Shown: positions 26,699 through 36,272, counted from the stretch's first letter. The stretch is DNA of 64,000 bases from JAGOUU01 sp964609155 (GCA_964609155.1 CAZSRF010000007.1:1-64000); one strand, 5' to 3'. Notes: generated by a model from the letters alone, not told the origin. A program made the numbers and translations.

Positions 26699-27025
26699 TT
26701 ATTCTGCTTCATCACGGGCTAGCTTTATAGGCTTGCCATCAGACAAGCTCATATTAACTCTTTCTCTCATCTCTTTGCCTGGCTTAAAATGAGGAACATA
26801 TTTCCCTGATAAATTTACAGAATCACCCGTTTTAGGATTACGACCTGTGCGAGGAGCGCGATAATGTAAAGAAAAACTGCCAAACCCTCTAATCTCTATC
26901 CTACGACCTGTAGACATAGAATTAGTTAAATAATCAAGAACAGATTTCACAGCAAACTCTACATCTTTATAACTAATTTGGGTATAAATATTAGCCAACT
27001 GCTCTATAAGCTCTGATTTAGTCAT
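26699..27025 (-). CDS. ihfB: Integration host factor beta subunit
   Basis: 108 aa; HU/IHF fold DNA-bending protein. MTKSELIEQLA at the N-terminus and the DNA arm RAPRTGRNPKTGDSVNL, followed by VPHFKPGKEMRERVN, fit IHF-beta rather than HU. It acts as a heterodimer with IHF-alpha, which is not in this window. It is normally directly after rpsA; here sodC lies between. Confidence 0.93.
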   Translation of the reverse strand: MTKSELIEQLANIYTQISYKDVEFAVKSVLDYLTNSMSTGRRIEIRGFGSFSLHYRAPRTGRNPKTGDSVNLSGKYVPHFKPGKEMRERVNMSLSDGKPIKLARDEAE

Positions 27026-27124
27026 TAAGCTTCCCTTATCTCATTTATTTTCATTAACTTAAGCAATTCATATTTAAAATATAGCAATAATTTAACAATA
27101 AGCAATTGATTCTAAAATTTTATA

Positions 27125-27739
27125 TCAATTTGTAGTTATAACCCCACAAAATCTTCTTGCTCCACCACCACCTAAAGATGTTGGTGAGTCTGAGTAATTA
27201 TCTCCTCCAGCATGAATCATAACAGAATGATTTATCACATCAGATAACGTCAAACGTGGTACTTCCAACGTGTTTTGAGCCCGCCCTCTTTTACCTACAA
27301 CAAGCACAGGCAAATCACCTAAGTGCCCCTCTGGGTTGTTTGGTCCTAAGTGCCTATGAGTATTATTCGGATCAAAATGACCGCCTGCTGCTAATCCTAA
27401 CTCCTGCTTTCCATCCTTTTCAGCAGGGTCACAACTTGGATTTTCATGAATATGAAACCCATACTCACCTTGCGATACTCCTGGCAGATTAAGATCTGTC
27501 TCTATTACAAGCTTTTGAACCCCAGAGGTATTTTTCTCAGGAGCTTGTTCAAAAAAGGTTATAGTTCCAACAGGGTTATTTTTGCCATCTGAAACTAATT
27601 CATATATTTTTACAACTATCTTGCTAGCATTAGGATTCTGCTCAGATTTTATACACCCAGCTGTAAATAACGACAATAATGACAATGAGGAGAGCATTAT
27701 ATATTGAAGCATTGGTAATATACTAATTTTACGCATCAT
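27125..27739 (-). CDS. sodC: Cu/Zn superoxide dismutase, lipoprotein
   Basis: 204 aa. The signal peptide ends in FTAGC (Cys29), so it is probably a lipoprotein anchored facing the periplasm, as in some pathogens. Metal ligands are visible: GFHIHENPSC (Cu ligands), GGHFDPNNTHRHLGP (bridging and Zn ligands), HLGDLP and the SVMIHAGGDNY Cu ligand; Cys in ARRFCGV pairs with the one in PSC. The start at ATG 27739 follows AAGGA at 9 nt; the longer frame to 27817 includes a palindrome and no signal. SodC removes superoxide, for example from phagocytes. Its insertion between rpsA and ihfB is unusual. Confidence 0.93.
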   Translation of the reverse strand: MMRKISILPMLQYIMLSSLSLLSLFTAGCIKSEQNPNASKIVVKIYELVSDGKNNPVGTITFFEQAPEKNTSGVQKLVIETDLNLPGVSQGEYGFHIHENPSCDPAEKDGKQELGLAAGGHFDPNNTHRHLGPNNPEGHLGDLPVLVVGKRGRAQNTLEVPRLTLSDVINHSVMIHAGGDNYSDSPTSLGGGGARRFCGVITTN

Positions 27740-27774
27740 ATTAAATCCTTTTAATTGCTCATGACATGTTAAAC

Positions 27775-27806
27775 CATTCCATCTGATACAAGTATCAGAT
27801 GGAATG
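27775..27806. promoter_or_regulatory. 15-bp perfect inverted repeat between rpsA and sodC
   Basis: CATTCCATCTGATAC (27775-27789) and GTATCAGATGGAATG (27792-27806), 2-bp centre. It starts 36 bp upstream of the sodC ATG and 38 bp downstream of the rpsA stop. It could be an operator, a transcript-end hairpin or an mRNA stabiliser; no T-run follows on the minus strand. Confidence 0.75.
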
Positions 27807-27843
27807 TGGTAATACACACTTTAAAACTGCACCAATCAGTAGA

Positions 27844-29532
27844 TTAGTCAGTAGATTTATTATTCTTCATTTTTTCTTTTAACAAATCTCCCAATGAAGA
27901 AGTAACTGATATAGTACTATTCTGGCTGTTATTAAAGTCTTTAACCGCTTGAGCTTCGTCCTGTGATTCTTTAGCTTTAATTGATAAAGCAACAATACGA
28001 GTTTTACGATCAACACTCATAATTTTAGCTTCGATTTCATCACCTTCTTGAACGTGATTACGTGCGTCTTCAACCCTTTCTCTAGCTAACTCACCAGCTT
28101 TAATAGTACCTTCAATACCATCCTCTAATTGTAGTTTCACAAGTTTTGCAGTGACTTCAATCACTTTACCTTTAACGATACTACCCTTAGCATGCTCATT
28201 AGCAAAAGTACCAAATTTATCTTGTTCTAATTGCTTAATGCCTAAAGAAATTCTCTCACGCTCTGGATCAACAGAAAGTAATACAGCATTTATTTCCTGA
28301 CCTTTTTTGAACTCTTTAATAGCTTCTTCGTCACTATTCCAAGATATATCAGATAAATGTACCAAACCATCAATATCACCATCTAAGCCTACAAAGATAC
28401 CAAAATCAGTAATTGATTTAATTCTTCCAGATATAATTTCACCTTTTTGATGTTTTGCATCAAAAGCCTGCCATGGATTATCAGCACATTGTTTAATGCC
28501 TAAAGAAATACGGCGACGATCTTCATCTATTTCCAGAACAATAACATCGACTTTTTGACCTGGTTGAACAATCTTGCTTGGATGAATATTTTTGTTAGTC
28601 CAATCCATTTCAGAAACGTGAACCAAACCTTCAACACCTGGCTCAAGCTCTACAAAGCAACCATAATCAGTAACATTAGTTACAACACCTTTGACTTTTG
28701 CTCCAATTGGATACGTTGACTGTATCACGCTCCATGGATCGCTTGATAACTGTTTTAAACCCAATGAAACACGGTTTTTCTCTTTATCAAACTTTAAGAC
28801 TTTAACCTCAATTTCATCACCAACATTAATTACTTCGCTAGGATGCTTAATACGTTTCCAAGCCATATCTGTAATATGTAGTAAACCATCTAGACCACCT
28901 AAATCAACAAACGCACCGTAATCAGTTAGGTTTTTGATAACACCTTTAACTCTTTGACCTTCTTCTAATTCGCTTAATAGTTTATCACGAATTTCACTGT
29001 TATCAGGTTCATTTAATGAGCGTCTGGACACTACTATATTATTACGTTTTTGATCAACTTTAATAATTTTAAATTCTAACTCTTTACCTTCATATGGAGT
29101 ACTGTCTTTTACTGGTCTGCTGTCAATTAATGACCCAGGTAAGAACGCACGTACACTGTCAATTTCTACTGTAAAGCCACCTTTAACACGACCACTTATC
29201 ACACCAACAACTGTTTTCTTTTCTTCGTACGCTTTTTCTAATTCCTGCCAAGCTTCAAAACGCTTTGCTTTTTCACGAGATAAACGAGTTTCGCCGTAAC
29301 CGTCTTCTATAGCATCTAATGCAACATCAACAATATCACCAATATGTACATCTAAACTACCATGATCATTTTTAAATTGTTCTACAGGAATAATCCCTTC
29401 AGATTTTAATCCAGCATTTACTGTAACAAAATCATCATTTACCGCAATTATCTTACCTTTGATAATAGCGCCTGGCTTCATATTAATTTGTGATAAACTT
29501 TCTTCAAATAATTTTGCGAAACTCTCGCTCAT
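27844..29532 (-). CDS. rpsA: 30S ribosomal protein S1
   Basis: 562 aa (E. coli 557). Six S1 RNA-binding repeats are visible, with cores such as GAFVDLGGLDGLLHITDMAW, GCFVELEPGVEGLVHVSEMD and GIFVGLDGDIDGLVHLSDIS. S1 unfolds mRNA and recruits it to the ribosome. The 138-bp gap to cmk and the downstream palindrome suggest its own transcription unit. Position after cmk is conserved. Confidence 0.97.
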   Translation of the reverse strand: MSESFAKLFEESLSQINMKPGAIIKGKIIAVNDDFVTVNAGLKSEGIIPVEQFKNDHGSLDVHIGDIVDVALDAIEDGYGETRLSREKAKRFEAWQELEKAYEEKKTVVGVISGRVKGGFTVEIDSVRAFLPGSLIDSRPVKDSTPYEGKELEFKIIKVDQKRNNIVVSRRSLNEPDNSEIRDKLLSELEEGQRVKGVIKNLTDYGAFVDLGGLDGLLHITDMAWKRIKHPSEVINVGDEIEVKVLKFDKEKNRVSLGLKQLSSDPWSVIQSTYPIGAKVKGVVTNVTDYGCFVELEPGVEGLVHVSEMDWTNKNIHPSKIVQPGQKVDVIVLEIDEDRRRISLGIKQCADNPWQAFDAKHQKGEIISGRIKSITDFGIFVGLDGDIDGLVHLSDISWNSDEEAIKEFKKGQEINAVLLSVDPERERISLGIKQLEQDKFGTFANEHAKGSIVKGKVIEVTAKLVKLQLEDGIEGTIKAGELARERVEDARNHVQEGDEIEAKIMSVDRKTRIVALSIKAKESQDEAQAVKDFNNSQNSTISVTSSLGDLLKEKMKNNKSTD

Positions 29533-29670
29533 ACGTCTTTCCTAGCTGAATTAACTCATACAGCCTTTATTTAATGTTATTTATATTCAAGCAAAAATAT
29601 AATTAAGATAACTTAATTTATTCTAGCCGCCTTCTTCAATTGTACTATAGCCCTGCTTTTATTCTTTGCT

Positions 29671-30363
29671 TTACCTATTCCTTAATGATGTATTGTTGAC
29701 AATATCCATCATATGAGTAAATACTTGACTAATAGTCATATTTGAACTATCTATCACTATGGCATCGGCAGCAGAACGCAAAGGGGAGATGCTTCGATTA
29801 ATATCTCGCTCATCTCTTGCCTTTATTTCGTCCAATAGATTTGTAAGGGTAACATCACTCGCCTTATCTTGCAACTGATTGTACCTACGAAGAGCCCTAA
29901 CTTCTTGGCTAGCAGTTAAAAAGAATTTAATATCAGCGTCAGGAAAGACTACAGTCCCCATATCCCGACCATCAGCTACAAGTCCCGGGGCCTTTAGAAA
30001 CTCTCGTTGCCTCCCCATTAAAGCAGCCCTAGTAGTAGCGTAAGCGGAGATAATGGAAGCTAGACTGCCGCATTTCTCTTGTCTTATTTGCGCACTCACA
30101 TCTTGGTTATCTAAAATTATCGCAGCTGGCTCGCCAATAACATTTTCTCTAAAAACTATGTCTAACTTTACTGCAATATGCTGTATTGCAGATTCATCTT
30201 TAATATTTATGCCATATTTTGTTATTGCTAAAGCTAGAACACGATATAAAGCACCACTATCTAATAGATGATAATTCAATTCTTTAGCAACCATTACCCC
30301 TAAACTGCCTTTTCCTGAACCTACTGGTCCGTCTATTGTTATTATGGGGATTTTTTTACTCAT
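29671..30363 (-). CDS. cmk: Cytidylate kinase
   Basis: 230 aa; phosphorylates CMP/dCMP to the diphosphates. Walker A TIDGPVGSGKGSLGV is at the N-terminus; LLDSGALYRVLALA (substrate), VADGRDMGTVVFPDADIKFF and RDERDINRSISPL are family motifs. The C-terminal ADAIVIDSS is typical. It lies 20 bp after gyrA, likely cotranscribed. Confidence 0.95.
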   Translation of the reverse strand: MSKKIPIITIDGPVGSGKGSLGVMVAKELNYHLLDSGALYRVLALAITKYGINIKDESAIQHIAVKLDIVFRENVIGEPAAIILDNQDVSAQIRQEKCGSLASIISAYATTRAALMGRQREFLKAPGLVADGRDMGTVVFPDADIKFFLTASQEVRALRRYNQLQDKASDVTLTNLLDEIKARDERDINRSISPLRSAADAIVIDSSNMTISQVFTHMMDIVNNTSLRNR

Positions 30364-30383
30364 ACTGCCAGTAATTATATTAT

Positions 30384-32948
30384 TTACTCTTGAATTCTCG
30401 CAACACTTACCAACTTTTCACCATTAGATAAGTTAATTAAACGAACACCTTGTGCTGTACGCCCTACTTCAGAAATCCCAGAAATTTCAGTTCTCACCAA
30501 AGTACCACCGTCACTAATTAACATAATTTCATCTTCACTGGTAACTTTAATAGCACTAACTGTTTTACCATTTCTTACTGAAGTCGATATAGCAATAACA
30601 CCTTGCCCACCACGATTATGAATTGGATACTGATCTAGTAATGTACGCTTACCAAAACCATTTTCTGTTGCCGTTAGAATAGTATTGTTATCTGATTTAG
30701 CAACAGTTATTAAGGCAATTAATTTTTGATCTTCTGCTAGTTTTATCCCTCGCACTCCACGCGCTGTTCTCCCCATGGCCCGAACCGCTGACTCAGCAAA
30801 TCTTATAGCTTTTCCTGAATCTGAGAATAACATAATGTCATAGTTGCCATCTGTTAAACTTACGTCAATTAATTGATCATTATCGACTAATTCTAATGCT
30901 ATAATACCGCTTGCTCTTGGACGAGAAAACTCATCTAAACATGTTTTCTTAATCAGCCCTGACGACGTCGCCATGACAATATAATGTTCTGATCCGTTTT
31001 TTATATCTGCAGCTTTCAAGGGTAAAATAGCACTTATTTTTTCATCTTTTTCTAACGGCAAGAGATTTACAATAGGACGACCACGAGCAGTACGACTAGC
31101 TTGAGGTAACTGATAGACTTTTAACCAATAGACTTTACCCTTACTTGAAAAACACAAAATAGTATCATGGGTATTTGCAACTAGCAGTTTATCTACAAAA
31201 TCTTCATCACTCGTTGTGGTCGCTGTTTTCCCTCTACCGCCCCGCTTTTGAGTCTGATAAACATTTAAAGACTGATACTTAACATAACCTTTGTGTGATA
31301 ACGTAACTACCACATCTTCCTGCTCAATTAAATCTTCAAGTACAATGTCATTTTGGCTATTTTGAATTTCTGTACATCTAGGATCGGCAAATTCATTTTT
31401 GACCTCGAGTAGTTCTTGATCAATAACAGCCATTAAACGCTCAGGTTTATTTAAAATGTCTAAAAGATCTTTAATAAGCAATAAAAGATTCTCATACTCT
31501 TTGATTATTTTATCTTTCTCTAGACCGGTTAATCTGTGTAATCTTAAGTCTAAGATAGCTTGAGCTTGAACTGAAGATAACTTATATTGATTATTATTAA
31601 TTAAACCAAAGTCTGCAGCTAAATCAGCTAATCTTGCATTTTTTAAATCTTCCTTGCTTATATTAGCCAACAGTGATTCTAATGATCCTGCCTGCCAATT
31701 TTGATTCAGTAATCGCTCTTTAGCTTCCGCGGGAGATGCAGAGGTCTTAATTAAATTGATTATATCATCTATATTCGCTAACGCTACGGCCAGCCCCTCT
31801 AGTATATGGGCCCGTTCACGAGCTTTACGTAAATCATAAATACTTCGACGAGTAACGACTTCTCGGCGATGTCTTAAAAAAGCTTGTAATAACTGTTTTA
31901 AATTAAATAATTTTGGCTGTCCATCGATAAGAGCAACCATATTAATGCCATAGACTGTCTGTAGCTGAGTATAAGAATACAATTTATTCAGGATGATTTC
32001 TGCCGAATCACCTTTTCTTACTTCTATGACAACCCTCATCCCTTCTTTATTAGACTCATCACGCAGAGCGACAATACCTTCAATTTTCTTTTCTTTTACT
32101 AATTCCGCTATTTTTTCTACTAAACGAGCTTTATTAACTTGAAATGGTAGCTCAGTTACTATTATAGTCTGTTTACCGCTACGTTCATTTTCTTCAATTT
32201 CAGTCCTTGCTCTTACATATATCCTACCGCGACCAGTTCTATAAGCAGAGACGATGCCTTCACAACCATTAATGATTCCAGCGGTAGGAAAATCTGGACC
32301 TTTAATATGGCTCATTAATTGTTCTAACGTGATATCAGGGTTGGCTAATAAAGCTCGACAGCCATCTATCACCTCACCCAAGTTATGCGTTGGAATATTA
32401 GTTGCCATCCCTACTGCAATTCCAGAAGAACCATTAACTAATAAATTAGGAATTTTCGTTGGCAATACCGTAGGACAAAACTCTGTTTCGTCGTAATTAG
32501 GAGCAAAGTCGACAGTCTCTTTATCTAAATCAGCTAATAAGCTATGAGAAAGCTTAGACATTCTTACTTCAGTGTAACGCATTGCTGCTGGAGGATCGCC
32601 ATCGACAGAACCAAAGTTACCTTGCCCATCTACTAAAAGATAACGCATAGAAAAAGGCTGCGCCATACGAACAATAGTATCATACACTGCCGTATCACCA
32701 TGCGGATGATATTTACCGATTACATCACCCACTACACGAGCAGATTTTTTATGAGGCTTATTCCAATCATTACCTAACTCCCGCATCGCAAACAACACCC
32801 GACGATGTACAGGCTTTAAACCATCGCGCACGTCTGGTAATGCCCGGCCTACAATTACGCTCATTGCATAGTCTAGATATGACTGTTTTAACTCGTCCTC
32901 TATATTAACTGGTATGATATTATTTGAACGTTGCGTAGTTTCTGACAT
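30384..32948 (-). CDS. gyrA: DNA gyrase subunit A
   Basis: 854 aa; the cleavage-religation subunit of the enzyme that introduces negative supercoils. Active-site Tyr is in AAMRYTEVR (about Tyr125). The quinolone region reads HPHGDTAVYD, with Thr at the E. coli Ser83 position (natural in several species) and Asp kept at the position of Asp87. The C-terminal beta-pinwheel has the GyrA-box QKRGGRGK (near 557-565). Directly downstream is cmk; the serC/aroA genes that often intervene are absent here. Confidence 0.97.
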   Translation of the reverse strand: MSETTQRSNNIIPVNIEDELKQSYLDYAMSVIVGRALPDVRDGLKPVHRRVLFAMRELGNDWNKPHKKSARVVGDVIGKYHPHGDTAVYDTIVRMAQPFSMRYLLVDGQGNFGSVDGDPPAAMRYTEVRMSKLSHSLLADLDKETVDFAPNYDETEFCPTVLPTKIPNLLVNGSSGIAVGMATNIPTHNLGEVIDGCRALLANPDITLEQLMSHIKGPDFPTAGIINGCEGIVSAYRTGRGRIYVRARTEIEENERSGKQTIIVTELPFQVNKARLVEKIAELVKEKKIEGIVALRDESNKEGMRVVIEVRKGDSAEIILNKLYSYTQLQTVYGINMVALIDGQPKLFNLKQLLQAFLRHRREVVTRRSIYDLRKARERAHILEGLAVALANIDDIINLIKTSASPAEAKERLLNQNWQAGSLESLLANISKEDLKNARLADLAADFGLINNNQYKLSSVQAQAILDLRLHRLTGLEKDKIIKEYENLLLLIKDLLDILNKPERLMAVIDQELLEVKNEFADPRCTEIQNSQNDIVLEDLIEQEDVVVTLSHKGYVKYQSLNVYQTQKRGGRGKTATTTSDEDFVDKLLVANTHDTILCFSSKGKVYWLKVYQLPQASRTARGRPIVNLLPLEKDEKISAILPLKAADIKNGSEHYIVMATSSGLIKKTCLDEFSRPRASGIIALELVDNDQLIDVSLTDGNYDIMLFSDSGKAIRFAESAVRAMGRTARGVRGIKLAEDQKLIALITVAKSDNNTILTATENGFGKRTLLDQYPIHNRGGQGVIAISTSVRNGKTVSAIKVTSEDEIMLISDGGTLVRTEISGISEVGRTAQGVRLINLSNGEKLVSVARIQE

Positions 32949-33053
32949 AAATTTATCCTATTTCAACATGCTATATATTAACATATTTAATGAATATTTT
33001 TTCAATAAAAGTTATGATGAGATTAATTAAATCTACTTATATTAAACCAACAC

Positions 33054-34424
33054 ATGGAAAGTATTCAAAAAAGTATCAATAACAATAATCAGTTACAATA
33101 TTTATCTGGTTTTAATAGTTATCATCAATCAGAAGCTGAGCCAGGTGCTCTGCCTAAAGAACAGAACTCTCCTCAAAAAGCTCCCTTAGGGCTTTATGCA
33201 GAGCAGCTTAGTGGAAGTGCCTTTACTACCCCCAGAGAACAAACAAAGTTTAGTTGGTGTTATAGAACACTACCTTCAGTGACACATACACCATTTAAGA
33301 AAATACAACAAACCCAATGGCTAAGCCCCCCGTATAACTTAAGTCTACAAACACCTAATCAATACCGCTGGTCACCTTTTGTCAATGCTGATCATATTCA
33401 CAATCAAGCTAAAACAACCTTTTTCACCGGGATTAAGACAGTTGCTGGTTTTGGTTCGGCTCAAAGTTTGCATGGCGCCAATGCTAATGTATTCTTTGCT
33501 AATCAATCCATGAGCGAAGAAAACATTTACTTTTCTAATCATGATGCAGAAATGCTTATTGTTATGCAAAGTGGTAGTGCTTTATTTATCACAGAATTTG
33601 GCCAATTAGCTGTAGCATGTAATGCCGAAAAATCTGAAATAATTGTTATTCCTAGGGGAATTAGATTTAAAGTCGATCTGATTTCAGACAGTATTTCAGG
33701 TTATATAGCTGAAAACTTTGGTAATCCTTTTAATTTACCAGAACTAGGTCCTATTGGAGCCAATAGCCTTGCGAATCCTCGGCATTTTTTATACCCTCAT
33801 GCAAGCTTTGAACATCCTCAAGCTCTCAAATCTCATCTTCCCGTTAAATGGCTTTGTAAATACCAAGGTTCTTTTTTTGCAGCAGAACTTCAAACATCGC
33901 CTTGTAACATAGTTGCATGGCATGGCAATTATGCGCCTTATAAATATAATCTCGATTTATTTAATACTATTAATACAGTAAGTTTTGATCATCCTGATCC
34001 TTCTATTTTTACTGTACTAACCTCTCCTACTGAAAGACCAGGAGTTGCTAATCTAGATTTTGTTATTTTCCCTCCACGTTGGATGGTAGCAGAGAATACA
34101 TTTAGACCACCTTATTTTCATCGTAATATTATGAGTGAATTTATGGGGTTAATCAGAGGCGTGTATGATGCCAAACAGGGTGGATTCATACCTGGCAGCT
34201 ACAGCATTCATAACCGCATGACGCCGCATGGTCCAGATACAGAGTCGTTGTTAAGTGCACAAAATGCAACACTCACTCCTGTAAAATTAATAAACACTCT
34301 AGCATTCATGTTCGAAAGTAATATGGCATGGGATATTACTGAAGCTGAGTTAAATTCAAAACGTTTAGATCATGATTACTACAAGTGTTGGCAGAATATT
34401 CCACAACAAACCACGATCTCCTAA
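33054..34424 (+). CDS. hmgA: Homogentisate 1,2-dioxygenase
   Basis: 456 aa; opens the ring of homogentisate in tyrosine/phenylalanine catabolism, Fe(II)-dependent. QYLSGFNSYHQSEAEPGALP at the N-terminus is diagnostic. Iron ligands sit in PPYFHRNIMSEFMGLIRG (His and Glu, six apart) and MTPHGPD (His). Without it homogentisate accumulates as a brown pigment. No hpd, fahA or maiA lies next to it. Its last 53 bp overlap the start of a pilin gene in another frame. Confidence 0.95.
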   Translation: MESIQKSINNNNQLQYLSGFNSYHQSEAEPGALPKEQNSPQKAPLGLYAEQLSGSAFTTPREQTKFSWCYRTLPSVTHTPFKKIQQTQWLSPPYNLSLQTPNQYRWSPFVNADHIHNQAKTTFFTGIKTVAGFGSAQSLHGANANVFFANQSMSEENIYFSNHDAEMLIVMQSGSALFITEFGQLAVACNAEKSEIIVIPRGIRFKVDLISDSISGYIAENFGNPFNLPELGPIGANSLANPRHFLYPHASFEHPQALKSHLPVKWLCKYQGSFFAAELQTSPCNIVAWHGNYAPYKYNLDLFNTINTVSFDHPDPSIFTVLTSPTERPGVANLDFVIFPPRWMVAENTFRPPYFHRNIMSEFMGLIRGVYDAKQGGFIPGSYSIHNRMTPHGPDTESLLSAQNATLTPVKLINTLAFMFESNMAWDITEAELNSKRLDHDYYKCWQNIPQQTTIS

Positions 34425-34926
34425 ACACGATGCCTTTACTATTATAGAATTATTAGTAGTCGTATCTTTGATCTCTGTAATTACTATAACCTCTTTAAAA
34501 ATTATAGAGAGGTATGTTTATTATTATAAAACACAAATCACTCTTACTAAAATAAAAGCTCTAATTATACAGGCTCGCACCACTGCTCTTATAACGAATA
34601 AATCTATTAGCATCTGTGCTTATAACAAAACACTTAAATACTGTGATGTTGACTGGCATCATCCTATTATAATTTTTTATCACACCGAAAATAAAGAAAC
34701 ATTCTCTCAAAGCCAAATTATACTTTTTGAACAACTCAATCTATCACCTATTGAGACAATTAGTTTTGCTCAGTTTAAAAAAAATCACATCCTGACTTTC
34801 AACCAATACGGCGATTTGCCGCAAAATGGCAGTATTATTTATACTAATAATTACAACAAGGCCATCCTTAACATTAATAAGCAAGGGCTAATTAAAGATA
34901 AGTTAGAGACTCTTCCTAACTTTTAA
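34372..34926 (+). CDS. fimT: Type IV pilus minor pilin, FimT/GspH-like
   Basis: 184 aa. A long basic leader precedes the class III prepilin site A|FTIIELLVVVSLISVI, with Glu at +5; Ala replaces the usual Gly at -1. The rest is a small beta domain with one Cys pair (ICAYNKTLKYC). FimT-type pilins prime pilus assembly and can bind DNA in transformation. The only ATG (34372) lies inside hmgA, overlapping it by 53 bp, so translation may be coupled. A second FimT/FimU-like gene follows after a repeat element. Confidence 0.82.
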   Translation: MITTSVGRIFHNKPRSPKHDAFTIIELLVVVSLISVITITSLKIIERYVYYYKTQITLTKIKALIIQARTTALITNKSISICAYNKTLKYCDVDWHHPIIIFYHTENKETFSQSQIILFEQLNLSPIETISFAQFKKNHILTFNQYGDLPQNGSIIYTNNYNKAILNINKQGLIKDKLETLPNF

Positions 34927-35262
34927 TGACCTTTCTTTATTCATTAGTCTTCACAGAATTACTAGACAAACCAACTTAATACACTTTAATGTATACTATA
35001 ATTAACAACGAGAAGTAATTAGGACTTACACAGAATGATCCTAGGTTGTCATCTAGGTCAAACGCTAAGTGTGCAGAACTGAGATCTGTTTTGCAAGACA
35101 CCGGCTCTTCGGCCGGTATGACAGGTTTTTTGCGTAAGCCCTGGTAATGTTAGTTTTGTACCCAGTGCAAAACAGGATTGTGCCATAAATTTTTTTTATG
35201 TCCTGTAACATTTGTAACCATAAAAACAAATATAAAATAGAGTTAATCAAGAGGTGTGCATT
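34927..35262. other. 336-bp gene-free stretch between the two FimT-type pilins
   Basis: It contains the repeat element 35021-35142 and about 120 bp of AT-rich sequence before the next pilin, presumably with a promoter (a TATAAA box at 35231-35236 lacks a well-spaced -35). No tRNA or gene is seen. Confidence 0.75.
35021..35142. mobile_element. MITE-like repeat element (122 bp)
   Basis: Ends are imperfect inverted repeats: AGGACTTACACAGAA (left) against the reverse complement of the right end, AGGGCTTACGCAAAA, 12 of 15 matching. Inside are blocks shared with the palindrome at 22609-22705 and a perfect 6-bp hairpin (ACCGGC/GCCGGT). No ORF and no clear target-site duplication. Small non-autonomous insertion is inferred. 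Confidence 0.6.
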
Positions 35263-35808
35263 GTGTCTCAGTTTAAAAATTTTATTATCGCTGCATTTTC
35301 ATTAATAGAAACTGTAATCATTGTTGCAATTGTAGGGATTGTTGCAATATTGGTCGTGCCTAATATGAATACCTTACTTAACCAAAATCAAGCTACCCAA
35401 CAATCACATGACTTTGTTACAGCAATACAATTAGCCTCAAGCCAAGCTGAAAACAGTGGGACCAAGGTTTCAATATGCGCAAAAAAATCTACTACAGAAG
35501 AATGCGTTAGTTACACGGCTTCTCCAGATAAAACAATTTGGAGCAATGGTTGGTTAATTTTTATTGATAACAATGATAATGCTATTTATGACTCCGGAGA
35601 TACTCTAGTCAAAGTACAAGCAAACTCAACTAATCAAGTTTCTATCACCGCGCCAAGCTCAACTGTAACAATTACAGACGGAGGTATTGTCACCAGAGGT
35701 TCGGGAAATTTTGACTTTACCCCTGTTGCTTGTAAAGTTAATGGCACACATCGAGTCAAGCTTACAACTAACGGAAATATTACCGTGGAAGGTGTTGCGT
35801 GCAGCTAA
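35263..35808 (+). CDS. fimU: Type IV pilus minor pilin, FimU/GspH-like
   Basis: About 181 aa. Prepilin cleavage site A|FSLIETVIIVAIVGIVAI, then a GspH-type beta domain with SNGWLIFIDNNDNAIYDSGD and C-terminal DFTPVACKVNGTHRVKL. Two Cys pairs are possible. The start is uncertain: GTG 35254 is the longest, but GTG 35263 has GAGG 8 nt upstream and gives a typical short leader. It begins the cluster fimU-pilV-pilW-pilX-pilE, whose products form the tip complex that primes pilus assembly. Confidence 0.82.
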   Translation: MSQFKNFIIAAFSLIETVIIVAIVGIVAILVVPNMNTLLNQNQATQQSHDFVTAIQLASSQAENSGTKVSICAKKSTTEECVSYTASPDKTIWSNGWLIFIDNNDNAIYDSGDTLVKVQANSTNQVSITAPSSTVTITDGGIVTRGSGNFDFTPVACKVNGTHRVKLTTNGNITVEGVACS

Positions 35809-36272
35809 AATATATGAAACCCCGAGGTATTGGGCTTCTAGAAACATTGAGTACGGTCCTGATTGTTACCTTTGGCCTAGTAGGCCTAGCAAATCTTCAA
35901 ACAAAAAATATAGCTTATGTAAATAATAGTTACAGCCTATTAAAATCTTCTTTCTATGCTGATGAATTAATGCAAAAAATTACAAATAACCTCACTCTTG
36001 CTAAATCAGATCCATCCCCTTATGTGCTGGCCAGCTTTACAGATACCCCATCGGTTCAAGCCACCAGTGCCTGTATTACCACTGATTGCACTCCGGATCA
36101 ATTAGCTGTTTTTGATATGTCGACTTGGCTTTTTAAAGTTAAAAATGGGCTACCTAATGGCAAAGCTAGAGTTACAAAAGACACTAGTGGTAGCTCTGTA
36201 CTGTATACCATTGAAATACAATGGCAATATAAAACAGATACAAAAAATTATAAATTTGTGGGGCAGTTATGA
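35799..36272 (+). CDS. pilV: Type IV pilus minor pilin PilV
   Basis: 157 aa. Short leader then G|IGLLETLSTVLIVTFGLVGL, with Glu at +5. The start is GTG 35799, chosen because GGAAGG lies 6 nt before it; ATG 35814 has no such site. It overlaps the fimU gene by 10 bp and pilW by 4 bp. A Cys pair (SACITTDC) lies mid-protein. PilV is a core minor pilin. Confidence 0.83.
   Translation: MQLKYMKPRGIGLLETLSTVLIVTFGLVGLANLQTKNIAYVNNSYSLLKSSFYADELMQKITNNLTLAKSDPSPYVLASFTDTPSVQATSACITTDCTPDQLAVFDMSTWLFKVKNGLPNGKARVTKDTSGSSVLYTIEIQWQYKTDTKNYKFVGQL

Noticed and set aside
27740..27817. Upstream extension of sodC
   Set aside because: It runs across the 15-bp inverted repeat and has no signal peptide; ATG 27739 follows a good ribosome-binding site and begins the lipoprotein signal.
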